The notes beneath the pieces were generated by a model. That model did not search any database and was not told where the DNA came from. It saw only the letters and a list, made by a program, of their open reading frames with translations. The translations under genes were made by a program, and so were the position numbers. This document shows, piece by piece, positions 49,961-57,608 of a stretch of 64,000 nucleotides of DNA. How positions within the stretch are numbered: position 1 is the first letter of the stretch; each line of letters begins with the position of its first letter. The stretch is from Jatrophihabitans cynanchi (GTDB taxonomy: Bacteria > Actinomycetota > Actinomycetes > Mycobacteriales > Jatrophihabitantaceae). The stretch spans positions 2,294,001 through 2,358,000 of the forward strand of contig NZ_CP097463.1 in the NCBI RefSeq assembly GCF_027247405.1, read 5' to 3'.

Positions 49961-50926
49961 GTGAGCGCCACTTTCGGCCGCGTCGCAGTGCTGGGGCTGG
50001 GTCTCATCGGCGGCTCGCTGATGCACGCCGTCCGGCAGAGCGGGCTGGACGTCGTCGGCTACGACATCGACCCGGCCACCGCGGCGGCGGCGAGCGCGTC
50101 CGGCTATCCGGTCACCCCGACCGACGCGGCAGCCGTCCACGGTGCGGACCTGGTGGTGCTGGCCATGCCGCTGCCCCAGGTGCCCGACGCGCTGCGCTCG
50201 CTCGCGCCACACCTGGCACCCGGGGCACTGCTCACCGACGTCGGCACGCTCAAACAGCCGGTGCATGCGGCCGTGCGCGAGATCGTGCCGCACGCGCGGT
50301 TCGTCGGCGGCCACCCGCTGGCGGGCACCGAGGAGAGCGGCTGGGGGGCCACCGACCCGCTGCTGTTCCGCGACGCGCCCTGGACGCTCACCATCGAGCC
50401 GGAGACCGATCTGGACGCCTGGCTGGCGGTGGCCGACCTGGTGTGCGACCTGGGCGCCAAGCCGGTTCCTGCGACGGCGGCCGAGCAGGACACCGCCGTC
50501 GCGCACGTCATCGGGCTGCCGCACGTGCTCGCCGAGGTGCTCGCCCTGACCGGGCTGGCCGGCGGGCCGCTCGGGCTGTCACTGGCCGCCGGCTCGTACC
50601 GCTCCGGCTCGCGCGTGGCCCGCACCCGTCCTGATCTGGTGGCCACCTGGTGCGACGGCAACGCCGCGCTGGTGCAGGCACTGGACGACGTCATCGGCCG
50701 GCTCAGCGGTGCGCGAGAGCAGCTCGCGGCGAACGGGTCGATGTACGAACTGGCCGCGGCCGGGCACGATGCGCGCGTCAACTGGGAGCACCGCCGGTTC
50801 GCGCCGGTCGAGCTGCGTGCCGGGGTCGAGGAGCTGTGCGATCACGGCCGCAACGGCGGCTGGATCACCGCGGTGCTGCGCGATGACGACGGCGTGCGGC
50901 TGCTGGGGATGCGTCCGCCGTCCTGA
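49961..50926 (+). CDS. tyrA: Prephenate dehydrogenase
   Basis: The 321-residue protein has an N-terminal Rossmann motif (VAVLGLGLIGGSLM), a DVGTLKQPV segment and the substrate-region motif FVGGHPLAGTEESGW, all typical of TyrA. It oxidises prephenate (or arogenate) with NAD(P) in tyrosine synthesis. The C-terminal domain (HVIGLPHVLAEVLALTGL) is complete. GTG 49961 is used; the upstream region is non-coding. Confidence 0.93.
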   Translation: MSATFGRVAVLGLGLIGGSLMHAVRQSGLDVVGYDIDPATAAAASASGYPVTPTDAAAVHGADLVVLAMPLPQVPDALRSLAPHLAPGALLTDVGTLKQPVHAAVREIVPHARFVGGHPLAGTEESGWGATDPLLFRDAPWTLTIEPETDLDAWLAVADLVCDLGAKPVPATAAEQDTAVAHVIGLPHVLAEVLALTGLAGGPLGLSLAAGSYRSGSRVARTRPDLVATWCDGNAALVQALDDVIGRLSGAREQLAANGSMYELAAAGHDARVNWEHRRFAPVELRAGVEELCDHGRNGGWITAVLRDDDGVRLLGMRPPS

Positions 50927-50951
50927 GCGGGCCGATTGGCACAATGGCGCG

Positions 50952-51218
50952 ATGCTGCTCAACCTGCTCGGCCTGCTGCTGCTCGGACTGATCGCCGGCG
51001 GCATCGCGCGCATGTTCGTCCGCAGCCCGCAGCGGCTGGGCTGCCTGGGTACCGCGCTGCTCGGCATCGTCGGCTCGTACGCCGGTGGCAGCCTCGGCTC
51101 GATCCTGTTCCACGACAAGTTCGACCTGCGCAAGGCCGGCACGTTCGTCGGCGCGGTCGCCGGAAGCATCGTCGTGTTGGCGCTCTGGCGGCTGGTCGAC
51201 CGCTCGCCCCGCCGCTGA
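50952..51218 (+). CDS. GlsB/YeaQ/YmgE-type small membrane protein
   Basis: The 88-residue protein has three hydrophobic helices with Gly-rich motifs (LLLLGLIAGGIARMFV, LLGIVGSYAGGSLGSIL, FVGAVAGSIVVLALWRL). This pattern is that of transglycosylase-associated (GlsB/YeaQ) proteins, a stress-linked family of unknown mechanism. It follows tyrA by 25 bases on the same strand and may be co-transcribed. Confidence 0.8.
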   Translation: MLLNLLGLLLLGLIAGGIARMFVRSPQRLGCLGTALLGIVGSYAGGSLGSILFHDKFDLRKAGTFVGAVAGSIVVLALWRLVDRSPRR

Positions 51219-51219
51219 G

Positions 51220-52608
51220 CTACAGCGAGCAGGTCTTCTGGCCGGCGTTCAGGTTCGGCTTCGGCACTGCCGGGTCGCCGGCCCTCGTCGCCGGTGCGGT
51301 AGGTCGGCCGGACGCGTCCGGCTGGCCGACCACCGTCGTCGTGCCGTTCTCGTCGCGGACCCACACCGGCTTCTTGTCCCGGATCACCGAGTCGTACAGC
51401 GCCCGCCCCTGGGTGCCGTCCAGCAGCACCCGTCCGGTCATCGACGTGCCGGGCGGCGAGTAGTTCCGGTCGGCGATCGGGGCGGTGTAGAACGTGACCC
51501 GCTTGGGGTCCAGGCCGTGCAGCGACGACGCCAGGTTACGCAGGTCGGCGAAGCTGGTGTCCTTGTCGATCGTGATCGCCCTGGTGGCCGCGTCCAGGAA
51601 CGACGTGAGCCGGGTCGGGTTGGTGAGCATCGACCCGCTCATCGCCTGACGCAGCACCGCGCCCAGGAACATCTGCTGGCGCTTGATGCGGCCCAGGTCG
51701 GAGCCGTCACCGAGCGACTCACGGGCCCGCACGTAGGCAAGCGCCTGCGAGCCGTTGAGCTTGTTGTTGCCGGCCCGCAGGCGTAACCCGCTGCCGTGGT
51801 CGTAGACCGCCTGCGGGCTGCAGACGGTGACCGTGCCGATCGCGTTCACCATCGACTTGAAACCACTGAAGTCGATCTCGACGAAGTGGGTGACGGCGAT
51901 GCCGGTGAGCTTCTGCACAGTGGCGATGGTGCAGGCCGGGCCGCCGACGGTGAACGCCGAGTTGAACATGTCCGAGTGCGCGGCGACGGTGCTGCCGTCG
52001 GCTGCCCTGCATGCCGGGATCTGGACCCACGAGTCGCGCGGGATGCTGATCACCGTCGCGCGCCGGTGGTCCGGCGAGATGTGCACGATCATCGTGGTGT
52101 CCGAGCGGGCCCCCGAGGCCAGCCCGTATTTCCGACCCAGGCCCGCACGCGAGTCCGACCCGATGACCAGGAAGTTCTCGGCGTTCAGCTGGCGCGCCGC
52201 CTCGCGGATGTTCGGGTCGTGGCGCTGCAGCACCGTGACGCGGTGCAACTGGTGGTTGTACTTCTCGTACAGATACCCCGCGATGCCGAACCCGGTGAGG
52301 ATCAGCACGAGGGTGAACGCGACGGCCGAGGTCACGGCGCGCACCGCTACCCGCCGCCCCTTGCGCCGCCGGCGACCGGCGCTGCTGCCCGCGTTGCGAG
52401 TGCGCAGCCGCTCCAGCAACCGGTCCTGGTCCGGGGACAGGCCGGCCGCCACCGCAGGGATCAGCGGGATGACGGCCGTCGGCGACTCGTCGTACCCGTC
52501 GGCCTGTACCCGCGTGATCGGTGCGGTGAACTCCTCGGCCGCGTACGGATCCAGGGGCGGCTGGTCGAGCCACGATCCGGTAGGGGTCGTGTCGTCGGTG
52601 CCGGACAC
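51220..52608 (-). CDS. LytR-CpsA-Psr (LCP) family cell-wall glycopolymer ligase
   Basis: The 462-residue protein has a cytoplasmic N-terminus of about 85 residues, one membrane helix (AVTSAVAFTLVLILTGFGIAG), and an extracellular LCP domain with NFLVIGSDSR, RSDTTMIVHI, ISIPRDSWVQIP, the ACTIATVQKLTGI region and RARESLGDGSDLGRIKRQQ. These Arg/Asp sites bind the polyprenyl-diphosphate and metal. LCP enzymes attach teichoic-acid or arabinogalactan-type polymers to peptidoglycan. GTG 52608 is the start. It is convergent with the GlsB-like gene. Confidence 0.92.
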   Translation of the reverse strand: MSGTDDTTPTGSWLDQPPLDPYAAEEFTAPITRVQADGYDESPTAVIPLIPAVAAGLSPDQDRLLERLRTRNAGSSAGRRRRKGRRVAVRAVTSAVAFTLVLILTGFGIAGYLYEKYNHQLHRVTVLQRHDPNIREAARQLNAENFLVIGSDSRAGLGRKYGLASGARSDTTMIVHISPDHRRATVISIPRDSWVQIPACRAADGSTVAAHSDMFNSAFTVGGPACTIATVQKLTGIAVTHFVEIDFSGFKSMVNAIGTVTVCSPQAVYDHGSGLRLRAGNNKLNGSQALAYVRARESLGDGSDLGRIKRQQMFLGAVLRQAMSGSMLTNPTRLTSFLDAATRAITIDKDTSFADLRNLASSLHGLDPKRVTFYTAPIADRNYSPPGTSMTGRVLLDGTQGRALYDSVIRDKKPVWVRDENGTTTVVGQPDASGRPTAPATRAGDPAVPKPNLNAGQKTCSL

Positions 52609-52808
52609 GATCCTCCTCGGACAACGTGCGATTGCGCGGGACCGGACGACCCTATTGCCCGCGCCCGAAACCCAGCGCGTTGCTGCCAGCCTGCTGTCAG
52701 CGCCCGGCGCCGCGTTCGCTGTGGATGCGCGGCGGCTCGCTTTGGAGGGCGGCGGGGGTGTCCCCTATGCTGGTCGCGGTCACCACCGGGGCTAGCATGA
52801 TGCGGTTC

Positions 52809-52881
52809 GCCCTCATCGTCTAGAGGCCCAGGACGCCGCCCTTTCAAGGCGGTAGCACGGGTTCGAATCCCGTTGGGGGCA
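52809..52881 (+). tRNA. tRNA-Glu(TTC)
   Basis: Acceptor GCCCTCA pairs with TGGGGGC. The anticodon loop is CTTTCAA (anticodon TTC), the T arm CGGGTTCGAATCCCG, and the discriminator A. CCA is not encoded. The gene lies 22 bases before the tRNA-Asp gene, and both are on the plus strand. Confidence 0.93.
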
Positions 52882-52903
52882 CAGCAGTACCCAGATTTCG
52901 CAA

Positions 52904-52980
52904 GGCCCCGTAGCTCAGTTGGTTAGAGCGCCGCCCTGTCACGGCGGAGGTCGCCGGTTCAAGTCCGGTCGGGGTCGCCA
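52904..52980 (+). tRNA. tRNA-Asp(GTC)
   Basis: The acceptor is GGCCCCG/CGGGGTC, the anticodon loop CTGTCAC (GTC), the T arm CCGGTTCAAGTCCGG, the discriminator G, and CCA is encoded. It is the second gene of a tRNA-Glu/tRNA-Asp pair. Confidence 0.93.
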
Positions 52981-53008
52981 GCCTTCTTCACGACGCCGTG
53001 CGGGCGCG

Positions 53009-53815
53009 TCAGCCCAGCCGGATCCCGGCCAACTGCGTGGCCTGCGCCACGAGCCGGCCGGTGCCGTCCCACACGTAGCACACCTCATCCACGCGCTGAG
53101 CGTCGATCAACTGCGCCCGCTGCAGGACCTGCACCGGGCCGGGCACCGGCAGCGCGCGCACGTACACCGACAGTTCCAGGGTCGGCACCCAGCCGGTCTG
53201 CTCGATCTCGAAGGTGGCCGGCGGGAAGGCGTCGACCGCGAACAGCAGCGCGGTGGGGTCGAACGGCTCGCCGTGCGTCAGCTCCAGCCAGCCGCGCAGT
53301 TCGCCACGGCCACTCGGCCGGCCCGCCGCGAAACTCAGCGTCGCCGGCTCGAGGCGCAGGTCGATCTCGCCCATCATCGGGACCGGGAAGCCGGTCGGCC
53401 CCACCGGCGGCAGCCGCACGCACTCGTCCCGGCCGACCTCGCCGGCGGCGGGCAGCCCGTCGGTCCAGTACGGCTTGGTGTCCGGGTCGAGCAGTCCGAT
53501 CGTGAACAGCGCCTGGACGCACGGCTTGCCCGCCTGCGACATGCGTGCGCGCACCTGGCTGGCCGAGCGCCCGGCGCGCAGCACCTCGGCCACCACGTCG
53601 ACGGGCCCGGGTTCCGGCGAGTGCAGGTAGTGCGCGCTCGCCGCGAGAACGTGCTGGTGCGCGCCCACGCGGCTCGCGGCCCGCCCGAGTACGGCCAGCA
53701 GGTAGCCGCCGTTCGGCTTGCCGGCGATCGTCCAGAGCGGACTCACCTCGGCGGTGAACCGTCCCGGCGCGCTCTGGTCGACAGCGGTCACGTCGGCGAA
53801 GGAGGACGTCGGCAT
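53009..53815 (-). CDS. Thioesterase-superfamily protein (acyl-CoA thioesterase II-like)
   Basis: The 268-residue protein has two hotdog-type halves. The N-terminal half contains FTAEVSPLWTIAGKPNGGYL and HYLHSPEPGPVDVVAEVLRAGRS. The C-terminal half contains PPATFEIEQTGWVPTLELSVYVRA. The N...GGYL motif and overall length match TesB-like/4HBT_3 acyl-CoA thioesterases. ATG 53815 is used. The substrate is not known. Confidence 0.82.
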   Translation of the reverse strand: MPTSSFADVTAVDQSAPGRFTAEVSPLWTIAGKPNGGYLLAVLGRAASRVGAHQHVLAASAHYLHSPEPGPVDVVAEVLRAGRSASQVRARMSQAGKPCVQALFTIGLLDPDTKPYWTDGLPAAGEVGRDECVRLPPVGPTGFPVPMMGEIDLRLEPATLSFAAGRPSGRGELRGWLELTHGEPFDPTALLFAVDAFPPATFEIEQTGWVPTLELSVYVRALPVPGPVQVLQRAQLIDAQRVDEVCYVWDGTGRLVAQATQLAGIRLG

Positions 53816-53893
53816 GGGTTCATCAAACACCGCGGCCGGGCCATGGCCGCCCTGGCCTAGGCTCGTCCCGGCGGACCGGCGAAGGAGGCGGGC

Positions 53894-54643
53894 ATGGGCG
53901 AGCGTCCCGGGCTGCTCGTCGCCGCGCACGGCACCGAGGTGGCCGCCGGCTCGGCCACGACGAACGCCCTGGTGGCCGCGGTGCGCGCAGCGCGGCCGGG
54001 GCTGCCGGTGTCGCTGTGCTTCCTGGACGTCGCGAGGCCGTCGCTGACCGAGGCGCTGGATGCGGCGTGCGGACCCCTCGTCGTGCTCCCGTTGCTGCTG
54101 TCCACCGGCTACCACGTGCAGTCGGACATTCCGGCCGTGGTCGCCAACCGGCCGGGCGTCCGGGTGGCCCGGCACCTCGGCCCGGATCGGCTGGTCATCG
54201 ACACGCTGGTCGACCGGCTGGGGCCCTCAGACGCCGCCACGACCGCACTCGTCGGCGTCGGCTCGTCCCGGCCCGAGGCGCGGGCGGAACTGGACGAGGC
54301 GGCGCGGCTGCTCGCCGGACGGATCGGGCGGCCTGTGACTGCGCTGACGCTCGGCCAGGACGTGCGCGCCGCGCTGCAGGCGATGGCGCCGCCGGTGGAC
54401 GTGGCCACCTACCTGCTGGCCGAGGGGCGGTTCGTGAACCGGCTCCGGCAGGCGGCCGCGGGGATCGCGCGGGTGGCCGACCCGATCGGCGTGCACCCGG
54501 CGCTGGTCGAGTTGGCGCTGGCCCGCTATGACGAGGCCGGCTTCGACGAGGCCACCGCTGGTCGCGAAGTAGCCCGGTCGAGGTCCGGTAGACTCTGCCG
54601 GGTTCGGCCGCCGACAGCACGTGGCGGCCGCACGGCCAGGTAG
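53894..54643 (+). CDS. Sirohydrochlorin chelatase-like protein (CbiX)
   Basis: The 249-residue protein has the CbiX opening LLVAAHGTEVAAG (catalytic His), CFLDVARPSLTEAL and LLLSTGYHVQSDIP (second His). CbiX/SirB enzymes insert cobalt or iron into sirohydrochlorin. The last 20 or so residues are Arg-rich and the frame runs 10 bases into the tRNA-Phe gene, which is odd; the functional domain ends well before that. Confidence 0.83.
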   Translation: MGERPGLLVAAHGTEVAAGSATTNALVAAVRAARPGLPVSLCFLDVARPSLTEALDAACGPLVVLPLLLSTGYHVQSDIPAVVANRPGVRVARHLGPDRLVIDTLVDRLGPSDAATTALVGVGSSRPEARAELDEAARLLAGRIGRPVTALTLGQDVRAALQAMAPPVDVATYLLAEGRFVNRLRQAAAGIARVADPIGVHPALVELALARYDEAGFDEATAGREVARSRSGRLCRVRPPTARGGRTAR

Positions 54644-54710
54644 CTCAGCTGGTACGAGCGACCGCCTGAAAAGCGGTAGGTCGGCGGTTCGATCCCGCCC
54701 CTGGCCACCA
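54634..54710 (+). tRNA. tRNA-Phe(GAA)
   Basis: The acceptor is GGCCAGG/CCTGGCC, the anticodon loop CTGAAAA (anticodon GAA), the T arm CGGCGGTTCGATCCCGCC-like, the discriminator A, and CCA is encoded. The 5' end overlaps the annotated 3' end of the CbiX gene by 10 bases. Confidence 0.92.
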
Positions 54711-55148
54711 GATCATGGACCTCACCGCGTGGAACCCGCCGCTCATCACCGACGGCGTGGTCGAGCCGCGCACTGACAGCAATCGCACTGGCAGGAATCG
54801 GACGTCGCGCGGATCGAACTGACGTGCGGTGCGGACAATCACACAGCGCAGAAGGTCGCCGAATGCTGCGGCTTCACCAGGCAGGGCGTGCTGCGTTCAC
54901 ACAGGAGTGCCCGGCGAACACGGCTGGCCAGCCGGGGCAATCGGGCTCTGCTCGCATGCTTGCAGGCAGAGCCCGACTGATTCGAACGACTACCGCACCC
55001 AGGCCGCCGACCTGCGGATCGGTCAGTGGCGCCCGGAATCGGCGCGTCCGGATGCTCGGACCACCTCGGACCACCCCGGCCCACCCCGGCCGACCGCTGA
55101 CCCTGGCTAACGACTGACCCTGACCAATCCGTGTCGACCGTCCCGACA
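54711..55148. other. Non-coding stretch between tRNA-Phe and the cytochrome operon
   Basis: No gene is supported; the 93-codon frame at 54829-55110 has low-complexity composition. Near-repeats of GACCACCTCGG / CCACCCCGG (about 55057-55090) and ACCCTGGCTAACGACTGACC are seen. The stretch ends in the palindrome at 55149-55173. Confidence 0.35.
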
Positions 55149-55173
55149 GCGACAGGACTTTCGGTCCTGTCGC
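55149..55173. promoter_or_regulatory. Perfect palindrome, DosR/DevR-like operator upstream of the cytochrome-b operon
   Basis: GCGACAGGAC-TTTCG-GTCCTGTCGC is a perfect 10-base inverted repeat. The inner GGACTTTCGGTCC is close to the GGGACTTTNGTCCC-type box bound by DosR/DevR response regulators of hypoxia and nitric oxide in Actinobacteria. It lies about 80 bases before ATG 55252. An RNA hairpin is the alternative reading, but no T-run follows and the position suits an operator. Confidence 0.5.
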
Positions 55174-55251
55174 GGGACCGCTGCACCGTGTGCACTGTTG
55201 CGCACACGGTCGACGAGCGACACGCACTCGCCTGCCGCCTGAGGAGATCCG

Positions 55252-55512
55252 ATGGTTGCGACATACGTCTACCCGCGAGATCCCGTCGTGCGAGCCGCAG
55301 GTGATTACCTGCACTGGGGCGTCATCCAGCTCTCGCTGGCCAACCTGATCATCATCCTGGCGATGATCGCGATCTTCGTGCTCGCGCTGCTCCTCCCGTT
55401 CCCAGGCGGCCGGAATGATACCGCTGAGCACCGGGACCAGATCTCCGAGAAGGCCCAGCTCTCTGAAAAGGCCCGGATCTCTGAAAAGGCCCAGTCCGAT
55501 GACGCCGGGTAG
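55252..55512 (+). CDS. Small single-helix membrane protein of the cytochrome-b operon
   Basis: The 86-residue protein has one hydrophobic helix (SLANLIIILAMIAIFVLALL, about residues 27-46). Its C-terminal tail contains three near-identical units of the type ISEKAQ/LSEKAR. A GAGGAG site precedes ATG 55252. Its stop overlaps the cytochrome b gene. It is probably an accessory subunit of the membrane complex; no family is recognised. Confidence 0.72.
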   Translation: MVATYVYPRDPVVRAAGDYLHWGVIQLSLANLIIILAMIAIFVLALLLPFPGGRNDTAEHRDQISEKAQLSEKARISEKAQSDDAG

Positions 55513-56170
55513 AGCTCGGGTTGCGGGTGCGCCGCCGGTCGCGACCAACTGGACGGTGCGGCTGCGACGCCGGGTCAGCCGCACCGTGCCGGAGGGCCAA
55601 TGGCTGCCCGACCGGCAACCTGCCTACGTCCGGTCGTGGATCTACGTATTCGGCGTCGCGACGTTGGCCGCATTCCTCGTCGTGCTCGCCAGCGGCGGGC
55701 TGCTCGCCGTCGAGGGTGCGGCCTGGTGGCACGTCTCCTCGGTGGGCAGGTTCGTGAACTCGATGCACCTGTGGAGCGTCGAGCTGTTCTTCGCGTGCAT
55801 GGTCATCCATCTGTGGGGCAAGTTCTTCATGGCGGCCTGGCGCGGAAAGCGGGCGCTGACGTGGGTGACGGGCGCTGTCGCGTTCGTCGGCTCCATCGGC
55901 ACCGCGTTCACCGGCTACCTGTCACAGTCGAACTTCGACAGCCAATGGATCGCCGGGCAGGCGAAGGACGGGCTGAACGCGGTAGGCGTCGGGGCGTTCT
56001 TCAACGTGCTCAACCCGGCGCAGATGCTGCTGTGGCACATCGTGCTGCTGCCGCTGATCGTCGGAGTACTCGTCGTCGCCCACGTCGTCCTCGTGAGACG
56101 GCACGGCGTCGTGCCACCGTTCGACGCGGTGCCGCCCGCCGCCCATCCGGCCGAGGAGCCGGGGCGATGA
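55499..56170 (+). CDS. Cytochrome b N-terminal-domain protein (cytochrome b6-like)
   Basis: The 223-residue protein has four membrane helices. Paired haem ligands occur as NSMHLWSVELFFACMVIHLWG (His 14 apart) and LLWHIVLLPLIVGVLVVAHV (His 15 apart), and TAFTGYLSQ is the GYLL-type element before helix C. This is the cytochrome b/b6 N-terminal four-helix bundle. ATG 55499 overlaps the previous gene. No Rieske protein gene is adjacent, so the complex is not a standard bc1. Confidence 0.87.
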   Translation: MTPGRARVAGAPPVATNWTVRLRRRVSRTVPEGQWLPDRQPAYVRSWIYVFGVATLAAFLVVLASGGLLAVEGAAWWHVSSVGRFVNSMHLWSVELFFACMVIHLWGKFFMAAWRGKRALTWVTGAVAFVGSIGTAFTGYLSQSNFDSQWIAGQAKDGLNAVGVGAFFNVLNPAQMLLWHIVLLPLIVGVLVVAHVVLVRRHGVVPPFDAVPPAAHPAEEPGR

Positions 56171-57102
56171 CTACCGCAACGAGGCGACGAGGCCGGCGTG
56201 ACACCACGCCGGACGCACACCTGTTCCCCACCAGGTCCTACGACCTCGTCAAGGAGTTCGTGATCGCGCTCGTCGTGCTGACGGCCCTGACGGTGCTGCT
56301 CGCGGCTGTGTTCAGCTCGCCGGACCGCAAGGCGATCACGCTGCAGGCCTGGGCACGTGCGGCGCCGTCGGACGTTGTCGCAACCGCGACTGCCGAGCTC
56401 GGCGGGACCAGCACCAGCGCGTCGTACGGGGCACCGTACAACCATGCGAGTGAGGGCCAGAAGATCGGGCCTCTGGCGCTGCAGAAGTGGGCCGGGGTGC
56501 GCATCCCGATCGACAGCGCGAACGACCTCGTGATCAAGCCGCTGCGCAGCGTCCGCGGTGACGCCGTTCTGACGACAGCGTTGAACGCCTGGCACGGTGC
56601 CGCCGCCGCCCAGCAGACCGCGTGGGCGACGGCTTACTCCGACGCGCTCGCGGCTGCGCCGGATGGCGATCCGACGAAGGCGGGGGCGGGCGACTTCGGC
56701 CCGGTGCCGGTGCTGGCGGGGAAGTTCCGTGCGCTGGCCGCTTCGGGCGGTCTGGAGAGCCTGCTCGTGCGTGACTCGTTCTACCCGTCGGATCAGACCA
56801 AGCCGCTACTGCTCCTCGCCGACGGCGCGTACCTCGAGGACCAGGCGCGCGCCGAGAACCTCGGCGGCGACCAGTGGGGGATGATGAACGAGTCGGGAAA
56901 CTACCCCGGCCAGCCGTGGATGTGGCTCTACACGTTCTGGTACCAGGTCAAACCGTTCTCGACGTCGGGGAACGCTGACGCCCTGGTGTGGGCCCTGATG
57001 ATGATCCTCACGGCCGCGCTCGTCCTGGTTCCCTTCATACCGGGACTGCGCTCCGTCCCGCGGCACCTCGGAGTGCACAAGCTCATCTGGCGACGCACCT
57101 GA
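56167..57102 (+). CDS. Cytochrome b partner, subunit IV-like membrane protein with large soluble loop
   Basis: The 311-residue protein has an N-terminal helix (VIALVVLTALTVLLAAVFSS), a large soluble region (residues 55-250) and a C-terminal helix (ALVWALMMILTAALVLVPFIPG). The layout and DLVKEFVIALVVL opening recall the C-terminal domain of split cytochrome b proteins, in which the Qo-site region is replaced by an extracytoplasmic domain. The start overlaps the cytochrome b stop (ATGA). Family assignment is tentative. Confidence 0.65.
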   Translation: MTTATRRRGRRDTTPDAHLFPTRSYDLVKEFVIALVVLTALTVLLAAVFSSPDRKAITLQAWARAAPSDVVATATAELGGTSTSASYGAPYNHASEGQKIGPLALQKWAGVRIPIDSANDLVIKPLRSVRGDAVLTTALNAWHGAAAAQQTAWATAYSDALAAAPDGDPTKAGAGDFGPVPVLAGKFRALAASGGLESLLVRDSFYPSDQTKPLLLLADGAYLEDQARAENLGGDQWGMMNESGNYPGQPWMWLYTFWYQVKPFSTSGNADALVWALMMILTAALVLVPFIPGLRSVPRHLGVHKLIWRRT

Positions 57103-57130
57103 GCCGTCGGGCGCTCAGCTAGCGACAGCG

Positions 57131-57493
57131 TCAGCGCAGCAGCGCGAGCACCAGGGTGATGACACCGACGCCGACGATGCCGAACGCGATCAGGCGCGGC
57201 AGGCCGGTCCACGGCAACGGCGCGTCCGCGCGCATCGCCTGCTCGTTGCGCGACCAGTGCAGGTAGCCCTCCAGCGCGGTCAGCGTGCCGCCGACAGCCA
57301 GCACGACACCGATGACGATCGCGCCGACCCCTGGATGGTCGACGAAATGGACGACCGCGAACGCGGCGGCCAGCAACGCGATCGAGGTGCGGATCCAGGC
57401 CAGGAAGGTTCGCTCGTTCGCCAGCGAGAAGCGGTAGTCCGGACGAATGCCGTCGTCCAACCACTGCGGCCTGCGCAGGCTCGGCCACTTCAC
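57131..57493 (-). CDS. DUF202 (YidH-like) membrane protein
   Basis: The 120-residue protein has RFSLANERTFLAWIRTSIALLAAAFAV, the DUF202 signature, and two further helices. GTG 57493 is used; the 27-codon extension upstream is not supported. DUF202 proteins are small inner-membrane proteins of unknown function. It is convergent with the cytochrome operon and divergent from the GMC oxidoreductase. Confidence 0.85.
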   Translation of the reverse strand: MKWPSLRRPQWLDDGIRPDYRFSLANERTFLAWIRTSIALLAAAFAVVHFVDHPGVGAIVIGVVLAVGGTLTALEGYLHWSRNEQAMRADAPLPWTGLPRLIAFGIVGVGVITLVLALLR

Positions 57494-57608
57494 GCGCGCC
57501 CTCCTCAGGATCGTCCCGCCCAATCCAAGCAGAACGACTTCCGCGCCCGCGCGCACGGCGGTAAAGTGAAACACGTTCCAGTTTCGCCGACGTCGCGGGC
57601 AGGTACCG

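Noticed and set aside
54829-55110. Small gene of 93 codons after tRNA-Phe
   Set aside because: It is low in complexity and lacks a ribosome site; overlapping frames are equally long.
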